Assembly (NCBI GenBank): GCA_023426275.1
Contig: JAFABC010000350.1
Span: forward strand, 1 to 9,315
Source: Pseudomonadota bacterium
GTDB lineage: Bacteria; Desulfobacterota; Desulfovibrionia; Desulfovibrionales; Desulfovibrionaceae
Direction: 5' to 3'
DNA length: 9,315 nt
The translations under genes were made by a program, and so were the position numbers. Below are positions 1-7,909 of the stretch, in pieces (position 1 is the first letter of the stretch; every line of letters starts with the position of its first letter). The notes below the pieces were generated by a model. The model was given only the letters and a program-made list of their open reading frames with translations. It was not told where the DNA came from and made no database searches.

Positions 1-118
1 GGCAAAGCCTGGGCAAAAATGCGCCGCCAAGGGTGCGCCAGCGTCGCTTCGCGCCGCAATGAAACTTTGAGGGGGACCGGGGGCATCATGCCCCCCGGCC
101 GCCGGAGGCATCTTTCTC
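1..118 (-). repeat. Composite palindromic repeat downstream of sotB (left copy)
   Basis: Non-coding. Read on the minus strand after the sotB stop, it starts with the dispersed core GCCTCCGGCGGCCGG (96-110). A hairpin follows at 77-98, with arms CCGGGGGCAT and ATGCCCCCCGG on the plus strand and one extra C. After about 50 bases of unremarkable sequence comes half of a second palindrome at 1-24: the arm GCCTGGGCAAAAATGCGC (7-24), the loop AAA (4-6), and the last three bases of the other arm, which lies outside the window. The same two-part arrangement occurs inverted at 9165-9315. The position just after a stop codon suggests a 3'-end or termination role. However, the T-rich stretch (111-119) sits on the plus-strand side of the hairpin, so if it is an intrinsic terminator it fits plus-strand transcription better. 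Confidence 0.7.
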
Positions 119-1291
119 TTAAAAATACCGCCTGAGACAGAACAGACACCAGCCGCTGGCGATCACGGCGATGCCGCCCGCCACCAGACCGACCATGGCC
201 AGCCCGAGATGGTCGGTGACCAGCCCGCCCACGAACGCTCCGGACCCGATGCCGATGTTGTAGATGCCCGACTGCATGGACATGGCGACGTCCGTGGCGT
301 CCGGGGCGACCGCCACGAGTCTGGCCTGGAGCACCAGATTGACGGTGGACATGGCCATGCCCCAGACCATGCACACGGCCACAAGGCCCCAGAGGGTGCG
401 GGCTGCCGGCAGCAGGAGCAGCAGGCAGACGGCGATGAGGCAGACCGGGATGGCGAAGGTGGCTGTCGGATGCCGGTCGTTGGTGACGGTAAAGAGATAG
501 CAGCCGACCACGCCGGCCAGTCCGAAAAGCAGCAGCACGAAGGTGGCGAAGTTCTCGCTGCCCCGGACCACCTCGATGATGAAGGGCTCGATGTAGGTGT
601 AGGCCGTGAAGTGGCCGGTCACCAGCAGCGCGGTCAGCAGGTAGAGTCCCACCAGGGCCGGTCGCTTCAACAGTCCCGGCAGGCTTTTGAGATTGCCGGA
701 GTGCAGGCTTGGCAGCACGGGCAGGTGCTTGAGCAGCGCCGCCATGACCAGCAGGGCCATGACGCCGATGCACAAAAAAGTCATGCGCCAGCCGAGATAG
801 AGGCCGATGACGCGCCCCAGCGGCAGCCCCAACACCATGGCCAGGGCCGTTCCCGTGGACAGGATGCCGAGCGCCCGGGAACCGTAGCTTGGCGGTGCGA
901 TGCGCACGGCCAGGGGAACGGTGATGGCCCAGAACACGGAATGGGCGCAGGCCACGCCGATGCGGGAGAGCAGCAGCACGGAAAAGTTGTTGGCCACGCT
1001 GGAAAGCAGGTGGCTGGCAATGAAGAGCAGAAACAGGTTGCGCAGCAGGGCGCGCCGCTCCATGCCGGCGCACAGCAGCATGAGCGGCAGGGACAGGATG
1101 GCCACCATCCAGGCGTAGATCGTGACCAGCAGTCCGGCATGGGACGTGGTGATGCCCAGATCGGCCGCGATGTCGCTTAACAGCGCGATGGGGGCGAATT
1201 CCGTGGTGTTGAAGACGAAGGCGGAGCAGGCGAGCAGGATGACCGGAATCCAGGCGCCGCGTCCGGGCTCGGCAGTGGGCGTATATGGCAT
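119..1291 (-). CDS. sotB: SotB-type MFS sugar efflux transporter
   Basis: Inner-membrane transporter of the major facilitator superfamily (DHA1/drug:H+ antiporter type). E. coli SotB (YdeA) exports sugars such as arabinose and IPTG by proton antiport. The 390-residue product has the usual length and about 12 hydrophobic segments. It matches my memory of SotB throughout: VFNTTEFAPIALLSDIA (26-42), LTIYAW-like VTIYAWMVAILSLP (56-69), the loop MERRALL (77-83), SRIGVACAHSVFWAIT (109-124), TGTALAMVLGLPLGR (146-160), GWRMTF (167-172), YTYIEPF (231-237) and APDATDVAM (329-337). The start at 1291 is chosen because it gives the family N-terminus. Upstream ATGs at 1393 and 1405 would add a non-family extension and overlap the candidate promoter's -10. 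The ribosome site before 1291 is weak. Substrate is unproven; sugars or small drugs are equally possible. The gene lies 213 bp after phnW and probably forms its own transcript. Confidence 0.9.
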   Translation of the reverse strand: MPYTPTAEPGRGAWIPVILLACSAFVFNTTEFAPIALLSDIAADLGITTSHAGLLVTIYAWMVAILSLPLMLLCAGMERRALLRNLFLLFIASHLLSSVANNFSVLLLSRIGVACAHSVFWAITVPLAVRIAPPSYGSRALGILSTGTALAMVLGLPLGRVIGLYLGWRMTFLCIGVMALLVMAALLKHLPVLPSLHSGNLKSLPGLLKRPALVGLYLLTALLVTGHFTAYTYIEPFIIEVVRGSENFATFVLLLFGLAGVVGCYLFTVTNDRHPTATFAIPVCLIAVCLLLLLPAARTLWGLVAVCMVWGMAMSTVNLVLQARLVAVAPDATDVAMSMQSGIYNIGIGSGAFVGGLVTDHLGLAMVGLVAGGIAVIASGWCLFCLRRYF

Positions 1292-1390
1292 AAGGCAACC
1301 GTTTTGTCGGCATCGCGCCGGCAGTCCGGCGACGGCCGGCCCGGAACAGATGGGCCGGCGTGTCGGCTGCTCCGGCAACGCCAAACGCTC

Positions 1391-1418
1391 CATATAAGAC
1401 CGCATCGCCCGGATGCAA
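1391..1418 (-). promoter_or_regulatory. Possible sigma70 promoter of sotB
   Basis: On the minus strand a -35-like TTGCAT (1413-1418) and a -10-like TATATG (1391-1396) are 16 bp apart. Transcription from here would start near 1384 and leave a leader of about 90 nt before the sotB ATG at 1291. It lies just past the repeat that follows phnW, where a separate promoter would be expected. This is pattern matching only. Confidence 0.4.
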
Positions 1419-1433
1419 TGCCCGTCGCAACTT

Positions 1434-1497
1434 TTCCCCCTTTCGGGAGGGTCCGGGAGGGGCAGTGCCCCTCCCGGCCGCCGGAGGCTTCTTCTTC
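1434..1497 (-). repeat. Palindromic repeat downstream of phnW (middle copy), terminator-like
   Basis: Begins just after the phnW stop (1505-1507) in the transcription direction. It holds the core GCCTCCGGCGGCCGG and a perfect hairpin at 1453-1463 / 1467-1477 (CCGGGAGGGGC, loop AGT). An alternative, mutually exclusive plus-strand stem pairs 1470-1477 with 1481-1487, with one bulged C at 1475. It is followed directly by a pyrimidine run at 1488-1497. The copy at 9171-9216 is almost identical over about 45 bases. On the minus strand the hairpin lacks a T-run, so efficient intrinsic termination of the phosphonate operon here is uncertain. On the plus strand the alternative stem plus T-rich run looks like a terminator. 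Confidence 0.7.
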
Positions 1498-1504
1498 GCT
1501 CTGC

Positions 1505-2614
1505 CTAACCCCTTGTCTGCCCGATGGCGGTGAGCAGGCGGTCGATATCCGGGGCGTGGACCTCGCCGATGTTGCCGATGCGGAAGGTCTCGGCAGCCGA
1601 GGCCTTGCCGGGGTAGATGACGAAGCCGCGCGCCTTGAGGGCGGCGTAGAACGCCTCGAAGCGGTAGCCGGGCGCTTCGGGCGTCAGAAAGGCCGTGATG
1701 ATGGGCGACTGGACGGCTTCGGGCAGCAGCGTGGCAAAACCGAGTTCCTTCATGCCGGCGGCCAGCCGGCGCTGGTTGCCGGCGTAGCGGGCGTGGCGGG
1801 CGGCCACGCCGCCTTCGGCCTCGAGTTCGTCCATGGCCGTGGCAAAGGCCCGCACCACGTGGGTGGGCGAGGTGAACCGCCATTTGCCGCCTTTTTCCTC
1901 CATGACGCGCCATTGGTCGTAGAGGTCGAGGCTCAGCGATCGCGCCTGTCCGGCGCAGGCTTCGAGGGCGGACGTTTTGGCGATGACGAAGCCGAAGCCG
2001 GGCACGCCCTGGATGCACTTGTTGGCGCTGGAAATGAGAAAATCCGCGCCCAGGGCGTTCACGTCCAGGGGCACGCCGCCGAAGCTGCTCATGGCGTCGA
2101 CGATGTAGGTCCGCCCGGCCGCCTTGACCACCTCGCCGATGGCCGCCACGGGATTGAGCATGCCGGTGGTGGTTTCGCAGTGGACCACGGCCACGTGGCT
2201 GATGGCGGAATCGTTGGCCAGGGCTTGCCCCAGGGCGTTGAGGTCCGGGGGGCTCGTCTCGCCGCTGTCCTGCACCACATGGGGAATGCGCAACCGGGCG
2301 GCGATGGCGGCGATGCGCGCGCCGTAGGCCCCGTTGACCAGCACGAGCAGCTTGCCGGTTTCCGGCAGGGCCGTGCCGATGACCGCTTCCACGCAGTAGG
2401 TGCCGCTGCCCTGCATGAGCACGCTGGTGTAGCCGGGCGCGTCCGTGGCCAGGGCGACGAGCCGGCGGCGCAGGTCGCGCACGATGGCGTTGTAGTCGTC
2501 GTCCCAGGTGCACCAGTCGCGCAGCATGGTGGCCTTGACGGTCTTGGAGGTGGAAAGCGGTCCCGGGGTGAGCAGCAGGTAGGGGTTGTCCGGGAGCTTA
2601 CTGGGATCGATCAT
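1505..2614 (-). CDS. phnW: 2-aminoethylphosphonate--pyruvate transaminase
   Basis: Cytoplasmic PLP enzyme (class V aminotransferase family) that converts 2-aminoethylphosphonate plus pyruvate to phosphonoacetaldehyde plus L-alanine, the first step of the PhnWX pathway. The 369-residue length matches PhnW proteins (about 367 in Salmonella). Recognisable segments are LLTPGPLSTS (14-23), the DWCTWDDDY region (33-41), MQGSGTYCVEAVIG (67-80), HCETTTGMLNP (145-155), VDAMSSFGG with the PLP-contacting Asp173 (172-180), SSANKCIQGVPGFGF with the Schiff-base Lys199 (195-209), and the C-terminal FRIGNIGE (344-351). The start at 2614 is supported by AAGGAG (2622-2627) seven bases upstream. An in-frame ATG at 2650 would only add 12 non-family residues. 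The ATG overlaps the pbfA stop as ATGA, indicating translational coupling. It is the last gene of the operon. Confidence 0.96.
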   Translation of the reverse strand: MIDPSKLPDNPYLLLTPGPLSTSKTVKATMLRDWCTWDDDYNAIVRDLRRRLVALATDAPGYTSVLMQGSGTYCVEAVIGTALPETGKLLVLVNGAYGARIAAIAARLRIPHVVQDSGETSPPDLNALGQALANDSAISHVAVVHCETTTGMLNPVAAIGEVVKAAGRTYIVDAMSSFGGVPLDVNALGADFLISSANKCIQGVPGFGFVIAKTSALEACAGQARSLSLDLYDQWRVMEEKGGKWRFTSPTHVVRAFATAMDELEAEGGVAARHARYAGNQRRLAAGMKELGFATLLPEAVQSPIITAFLTPEAPGYRFEAFYAALKARGFVIYPGKASAAETFRIGNIGEVHAPDIDRLLTAIGQTRG

Positions 2615-3981
2615 GGCTCGACTCCTTCTTGCCGGTCCGATGCGAGGCAAAGGGCCGCGTCAAGGATGGCCAGGGCGGCGTCGAGGTCGTCCTGGGTGAT
2701 GGTCAGCGGCGGGGTGAGTGTGAGGCAGTCGCCCCGCGACACCTTGAACGACAGGCCGCGTTCCAGGCAGGCGTGGAGCACGGCGTCGGCCGTGTCCGCC
2801 GCGTCCAGGTCCACGGCCAGGGACAGGCCCATGGCCCGCACCGCCCGCACACTCGGCCGGCGCAGGGCCATGGTCCGCAGCCGCGCGGCGGCGTAGCGGC
2901 CAAGCTCGCGGGCGCGGCCGGGCAGATCATCGCCAAGGACGATGTCGATGGCGGCCAGGGCGGCGGCGCAGGCCACGGGATTTTTCTCGTGGGTGTAGTG
3001 GCCAAGGGCCAGGTGGCCGGCCACGTCCAGGTCGCGCCGGACCAGGACGGCGGCCAGGGGCAGGATGCCGCCGCCGAGCCCCTTGCCGAGGACGACCATG
3101 TCCGGGACGACGTGGAAGCGTTCGAAGGCGAAAAACGACCCGGCCCGGCCCAGGCACAGGGCGGTCTCGTCGAAGACGAGCAGCGTGCCGTGGCGGTCGC
3201 AGGCCCGGCGTACCCGCTCCCAGTAGCCCGGCGGCGGGATGTTGACCGTGGTGCAGCGGAAGGGCTCGGCCACCACGGCGGCCACGTCGCCCTCCTTTTC
3301 CAGCACGTATTCGAGATAGGCGGCACAGCGCAGGCCACAGCCGTCGCAGCCGCCCCCGGGCGGGGCCAGCACGCAGCGCGACGGGTCCGGCGGCGGCACG
3401 TGTTCGGTCCCGGGCAGAAGCGGCCCCATGCCGCGCCGGAAAAGCGCCTCGCCGCCCACGGACACGGCGTCCAGGGAGGCGCCGTGGAAGGCGTCCCACA
3501 TGGACACGGTCTTGAACCGGCCCGTGGCCACCCGGGCAATCTTGAGAGCCATGCCGACGGCCAGGGTGCCGGCCGGGGCGAAGAGCACCTTGCCGAGCGG
3601 CTCCGGAGCCAGCCCCGCCAGCCGTTCGGCCAGGGTGATGGCCGGAATGTTGGTGAAGCGGCGCGGTGAAAAGGACAGGGCGCGCAACTGGTCGGTGATG
3701 GCCGCCACCACCTCGGGCCGGGAAAAGCCGACCTGATGCACGCTGTTGCCGTGAAAATCCAGGAACTCCCGACCGTCCAGATCGCGCAGGCGGCTGCCGT
3801 CGCAACCGGCCAGCACGTCCAGGCAGGGCGTGGACAGGCTTTGGTGCAGGAAAACCGCCGCGTCCCGGTCGAGCCAGTCGCGCGTGCGCCGGCTGTGCCG
3901 GGCCGTGAAGGCGGCCCGGCGCGGCGAGGCGTTGACGTCGCCCTCGGTCAGGTCGGGCGGGGGGGTGTCGTGGGTGGCCAC
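2611..3981 (-). CDS. pbfA: (R)-1-hydroxy-2-aminoethylphosphonate ammonia-lyase (class III PLP enzyme)
   Basis: A 456-residue class III (fold type I) PLP protein of the kind usually annotated 'aspartate aminotransferase family'. Visible features are SLSTPCLDVLAG (48-59), DLDGREFLDFHGNSVHQVGF (67-86), FAPAGTLAVGMALKIAR (134-150), the PLP-ring Asp271 in VFDETALCLGR (269-279), the Schiff-base Lys300 in LGKGLGGGILP (298-308) and HYTHEKNPVACAAALA (328-343). A class III enzyme placed between phnX and phnW is the typical context of PbfA, which eliminates ammonia from (R)-1-hydroxy-2-aminoethylphosphonate to give phosphonoacetaldehyde, the PhnX substrate. I assign it on context and overall resemblance. 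A true transaminase remains possible. The start is a GTG at 3981, two bases after the phnX stop, with no clear ribosome site; open frame further upstream is only a shadow of phnX. Cys203, 212, 215 and 219 form an unexplained cluster. Confidence 0.78.
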   Translation of the reverse strand: MATHDTPPPDLTEGDVNASPRRAAFTARHSRRTRDWLDRDAAVFLHQSLSTPCLDVLAGCDGSRLRDLDGREFLDFHGNSVHQVGFSRPEVVAAITDQLRALSFSPRRFTNIPAITLAERLAGLAPEPLGKVLFAPAGTLAVGMALKIARVATGRFKTVSMWDAFHGASLDAVSVGGEALFRRGMGPLLPGTEHVPPPDPSRCVLAPPGGGCDGCGLRCAAYLEYVLEKEGDVAAVVAEPFRCTTVNIPPPGYWERVRRACDRHGTLLVFDETALCLGRAGSFFAFERFHVVPDMVVLGKGLGGGILPLAAVLVRRDLDVAGHLALGHYTHEKNPVACAAALAAIDIVLGDDLPGRARELGRYAAARLRTMALRRPSVRAVRAMGLSLAVDLDAADTADAVLHACLERGLSFKVSRGDCLTLTPPLTITQDDLDAALAILDAALCLASDRQEGVEP

Positions 3982-4007
3982 GATCAGCCGGCGGGCTGTT
4001 CGCCGGC
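3979..4007 (-). promoter_or_regulatory. phnX-pbfA reinitiation junction with small hairpin
   Basis: The phnX stop TGA (3984-3986) is followed after two bases by the pbfA GTG (3979-3981). No purine-rich ribosome site precedes it. A GCCGGC / GCCGGC stem (4002-4007 with 3987-3992, nine-base loop) occupies the usual ribosome-binding position. pbfA translation therefore probably depends on ribosomes finishing phnX. Confidence 0.45.
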
Positions 4008-4829
4008 GGCCAGCCGGCGGTTGATGGCCGCGACCACGGCCGGCACGGCCGCGATGTCCTCGACCACGTACTGCGCGCCGGCCCCGGTCAGGCGGGCCTC
4101 GATGGCCGACAGGCGCACGGCCAGCTCCCCGGGCGGCAGGGCCTCGGCCTCGGCCTGGGGCAGGCCCAGTTCGTTGCCGGTTTTGGTGATGCCCACCGTC
4201 CACATGCCGGCGTTCCGGCCTTCCTGGATGTCGCTTACGGTGTCGCCGACCTTGACCATGGCCGCCATGGGATAGACGCCGAGGGCCATGGCGTTTTGGT
4301 AGCACATCCAGGGGAAGGGCCGGCCGGCCGGCACGTCGGTGGAGCAGAAGACCGCGTCCGGGGCGTAGCCGCGTCTGGCCGCCTCGGGGCGCAGTTCGGC
4401 CATCATCGGGCCGGTGTAGCCGGTGGTGGAGCCGATTTTGATGCCCAGGCCGCGCAGGGCGGCCACGGCGTCCTGCAAGCCGGGAATGGGCGCGGCGTGG
4501 TTGCGGATGCAGGCCACCATGAGCGGCTCGGTTTCGGCGTACATGGACTCGACGTCGGCCTCGCTCGGCGGCGCGCCGTGCACGGCCTGCCAGCGGGCGG
4601 CCAGTTCCGGGGCGGCGCACATGGCCCGGATGTGGTCCTTTTTCATGAGCCCCATGGGGGCGCGGGCCTCGGCCACGGTCGGGGGCACGCCCCGGCGGGT
4701 GAAGACTTCCAGGAACACGGCCACCGGACCGATGCAGCCGTAATCCACGGCCGTGCCGGCCCAGTCGAGAACCACGGCCCGGACCGGCCCGGTGTAGGGA
4801 CCGGGACGGGCGGTGCTTGTCGTTTGCAT
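3984..4829 (-). CDS. phnX: Phosphonoacetaldehyde hydrolase (phosphonatase)
   Basis: Cytoplasmic haloacid dehalogenase (HAD) superfamily enzyme that cleaves the C-P bond of phosphonoacetaldehyde to acetaldehyde and phosphate, using Mg2+ and a Schiff-base lysine. The 281-residue length is normal. Motifs in order: VVLDWAGTAVDYGC (19-32), the PhnX form of HAD motif I with nucleophile Asp22 and Ala24 in place of the second Asp; the cap segment PMGLMKKDHIR (58-68), where Lys63 aligns with the Schiff-base lysine of Bacillus PhnX; IGSTTGYTGPMM (132-143), HAD motif II; CSTDVPAGRPFPWM (162-175); and KVGDTVSDIQEG (193-204), the acidic metal-binding motif. The start at 4829 has AAGGAG (4836-4841) six bases upstream, 13 bp after the permease stop. 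It is placed with the transporter and the two phosphonoacetaldehyde-forming enzymes of the operon. Confidence 0.97.
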   Translation of the reverse strand: MQTTSTARPGPYTGPVRAVVLDWAGTAVDYGCIGPVAVFLEVFTRRGVPPTVAEARAPMGLMKKDHIRAMCAAPELAARWQAVHGAPPSEADVESMYAETEPLMVACIRNHAAPIPGLQDAVAALRGLGIKIGSTTGYTGPMMAELRPEAARRGYAPDAVFCSTDVPAGRPFPWMCYQNAMALGVYPMAAMVKVGDTVSDIQEGRNAGMWTVGITKTGNELGLPQAEAEALPPGELAVRLSAIEARLTGAGAQYVVEDIAAVPAVVAAINRRLAAGEQPAG

Positions 4830-4842
4830 GGGGAACTCCTTG

Positions 4843-6615
4843 TTAGCGGCGCATCCAGCGCTGGCTGCGCCGGGCGAGTCTGGCGGCGACCAGACCGAAC
4901 AGCAGTCTGGCCGCGATGTTGACGAGCACGATGCACACGGACATGGCTGCGGCCGGGGCGGTGTCGCCGGCGTCGTCCATGTTGGCCACGGCCACGGAGG
5001 CCAGCGGAATGTCGGCCGAATAGAGGAAGATGACGGCCGAGACCGTGGCCATGGCGTTGACGAAATAGAACTGGGCGATCTCGATGACGGCCGGCAGGCA
5101 CACCGGCACGGTGACGCGCCAGAAGGTCTTGTAGAAGGGCACGCCCATGGATTCGGACACGGCCTCGTATTCCTTGTCGAGCTGCTTGAGCGCCGTGGTG
5201 GCCGTGAGAAACGAGACCGAATAGAAGTGCACGATGTTGGAGAGCACCAGGATGGCCATGGTGGCGTAGAGGAAATTGAAGGGGTTGGGGATGGTGATGC
5301 CGGCCAGTTCCCAGCCCGGGGCGTTGAAAAAAAAGATGTAGGCCAGTCCGATGACGAGCCCCGGCAGGGCCAGGGGGAGCATGGACAGGAAATAGGCGGC
5401 CTGGCGCAACGTGGCCAGGCCGCGCGTTTTTTCGATGAGATAGGCCGAAAAAAAGGTGACGGCCGTGCCGGCCGCGGCCGACCACAGGGCCATGCGCACG
5501 CTGTTGCCGAGAGCGGCGTAGCCGCCGCCGCCCATGTCCTGGAAGCGGAAATGGGCCAGGGACAAGCTCAGGTTGTAGGGCCAGACCTTGACCAGGGCGG
5601 CGTAAAAGCCCGTGCCGAGAAACAGGATGAGCCCGGCGGCGATGCACAGGCAAAACGCGAAATAGACCCGGTTGACCAGCCGGTCGGTCGAGGGGGGCAG
5701 GGGCACGGACTTGGCGGCGATAAGGGCCGCCTGCCGCTTCTGCACGATCCGGTCGAGGATGAAGGCGAGCAGCGTCGGCAGCAGCAGCACCACGCTGACC
5801 GTGGCGCCCATGGCGAAATTCTGCTGGCCGATGACCTGCTTGTAGATGTCGGTGGCCAGCACGTTGTACTGGCCGCCCACGACCTTGGGCGCGCCGAAGT
5901 CGGTGAAGCACAGGATGAAGCTGACGAACACGGCCGAAAGCAGGCCGTATTTCACGCCGGGCAGGGTGACGGTCAAAAAGATGCGCGCCGGCGAGGCCCC
6001 CATGGACCGGGCCGCCTCGTAGAGCCGCGCGTCGGTGGCCCGCAGGGCGACGGAGAGAATGAGCATCACCTGGGGGAAGGTGAAGATCGTCTCGGAGATG
6101 ATGATGCCGACCGGGCCGTACAGGCCGATATCGACGGACAGGTTCAGGCCGAGGACATTGGTCAGGGCGCCGAAACAGCCCGTGGTCACAAGCCCCTTGC
6201 GCCCGAAAAGATAGATGAGATTGATGCCGTAGAGCAGCGTCGGGGCGAACAGCGGGGCCATGGCCAGTCCCCGGAAAAAGCCCTTGCCCGCAATGTTGGT
6301 GCGGGTCAGGCCGTAGGCGAAGAGAAAGCCGAGGGTCACGGAAAGCGCCGTGGTCACCAGGGACACGTGGATGCTGTGCCACAGGGATTGGGACAGGGCG
6401 GGGCTGGTGAAGAAGGTTTGGAAGTTGGCCAGCCCGAGCCAGAGACCTTCCTTGTCGTGCAGGCTCTTGGCAATGACCTGGGCAAGGGGAAAGACGACCG
6501 CGCACAGCAAAAAAAGCGACGACAGCACGAGCAGGGCGGCGCGCAGCCGCCGTTCGGACAGGACGGGCTCGCGCACGGCGGCGGCGATGCGGGGCGGGGA
6601 CAGCGTTTCGGACAT
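4843..6615 (-). CDS. 2-aminoethylphosphonate ABC transporter permease, fused two-domain (PhnU2-type)
   Basis: Inner-membrane subunit of an AEP importer of the Fe3+/spermidine-type ABC class. The 590 residues contain two homologous permease halves in one chain, so no second permease gene is needed. About 12 hydrophobic segments are visible, the first near 26-46. Each half has an ATPase-coupling 'EAA' loop: EAARSMGASPARIFLTVTLP (200-219) and EAVSESMGVPFYKTFWRVTV (484-503). A polar linker lies around 290-313. The size and fused layout fit the family named 'putative 2-aminoethylphosphonate ABC transporter permease' (PhnU2), and the AEP-degrading neighbours support it. The start at 6615 has a modest AGGA (6626-6629) ten bases upstream. 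It is separated from the ATPase by 117 bp and from phnX by 13 bp. Sequence alone cannot exclude another anionic substrate. Confidence 0.9.
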   Translation of the reverse strand: MSETLSPPRIAAAVREPVLSERRLRAALLVLSSLFLLCAVVFPLAQVIAKSLHDKEGLWLGLANFQTFFTSPALSQSLWHSIHVSLVTTALSVTLGFLFAYGLTRTNIAGKGFFRGLAMAPLFAPTLLYGINLIYLFGRKGLVTTGCFGALTNVLGLNLSVDIGLYGPVGIIISETIFTFPQVMLILSVALRATDARLYEAARSMGASPARIFLTVTLPGVKYGLLSAVFVSFILCFTDFGAPKVVGGQYNVLATDIYKQVIGQQNFAMGATVSVVLLLPTLLAFILDRIVQKRQAALIAAKSVPLPPSTDRLVNRVYFAFCLCIAAGLILFLGTGFYAALVKVWPYNLSLSLAHFRFQDMGGGGYAALGNSVRMALWSAAAGTAVTFFSAYLIEKTRGLATLRQAAYFLSMLPLALPGLVIGLAYIFFFNAPGWELAGITIPNPFNFLYATMAILVLSNIVHFYSVSFLTATTALKQLDKEYEAVSESMGVPFYKTFWRVTVPVCLPAVIEIAQFYFVNAMATVSAVIFLYSADIPLASVAVANMDDAGDTAPAAAMSVCIVLVNIAARLLFGLVAARLARRSQRWMRR

Positions 6616-6732
6616 AGGCGGACGTTCCTGGCGGTTTGGGGGGCTCGGCCGGATTGCTGCGCGCGGGGCAAACGTCTTCCCGGCCGATATCCGGCCGGCG
6701 CGGACGGGACGGCGCCCGCGCGCGGCGGAGTG
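6616..6732 (-). other. 117-bp ATPase-permease spacer with small GC-rich hairpin
   Basis: This is the longest gap inside the operon and I see no gene in it. A stem of 7 bp (6680-6686 CCGGCCG with 6692-6698 CGGCCGG, five-base loop) lies in the middle. No T-run follows it on the minus strand, so it is not a convincing terminator. It could act as an mRNA-stabilising or processing element. The permease ribosome site AGGA is at 6626-6629. Confidence 0.4.
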
Positions 6733-7833
<1,101 letters not shown>

Positions 7834-7845
7834 GATCCCGCTCCG

Positions 7846-7889
7846 CGAAAAGGAAAGCCGGCCGGCCCGTGCGCGACGGAGCCGGCCGG
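7846..7889 (-). terminator. Terminator-like attenuator between binding-protein and ATPase genes
   Basis: Read on the minus strand, a GC-rich stem of 9 bp (7881-7889 with 7858-7866, plus-strand arms CCGGCCGGC and GCCGGCCGG) continues into an inner 4 bp stem (7876-7879 with 7867-7870). There is one bulged base (7880) and a five-base loop. A T-rich stretch CTTTCCTTTT follows directly (7848-7857). It begins about 20 bases after the binding-protein stop and ends just before the ATPase ribosome site. This is the form of a rho-independent terminator. Inside an operon it would act partially, keeping binding protein above transporter levels, or protect the upstream mRNA from 3' decay. Confidence 0.7.
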
Positions 7890-7909
7890 TCGTACGGTTT
7901 TGCAGACGG

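Noticed and set aside
1402..1440. Sigma54-like promoter (TTGCA with a TGCGACG block upstream) before sotB
   Set aside because: The essential GG of the -24 element is missing (GC instead). The sigma70-like pair TTGCAT-16-TATATG explains the site better.
3984..4620. Upstream extension of the pbfA reading frame to an ATG at 4620
   Set aside because: The extra 213 residues are an arginine/glycine-rich shadow of phnX in another frame. Family similarity begins only after the phnX stop, so GTG at 3981 is used.
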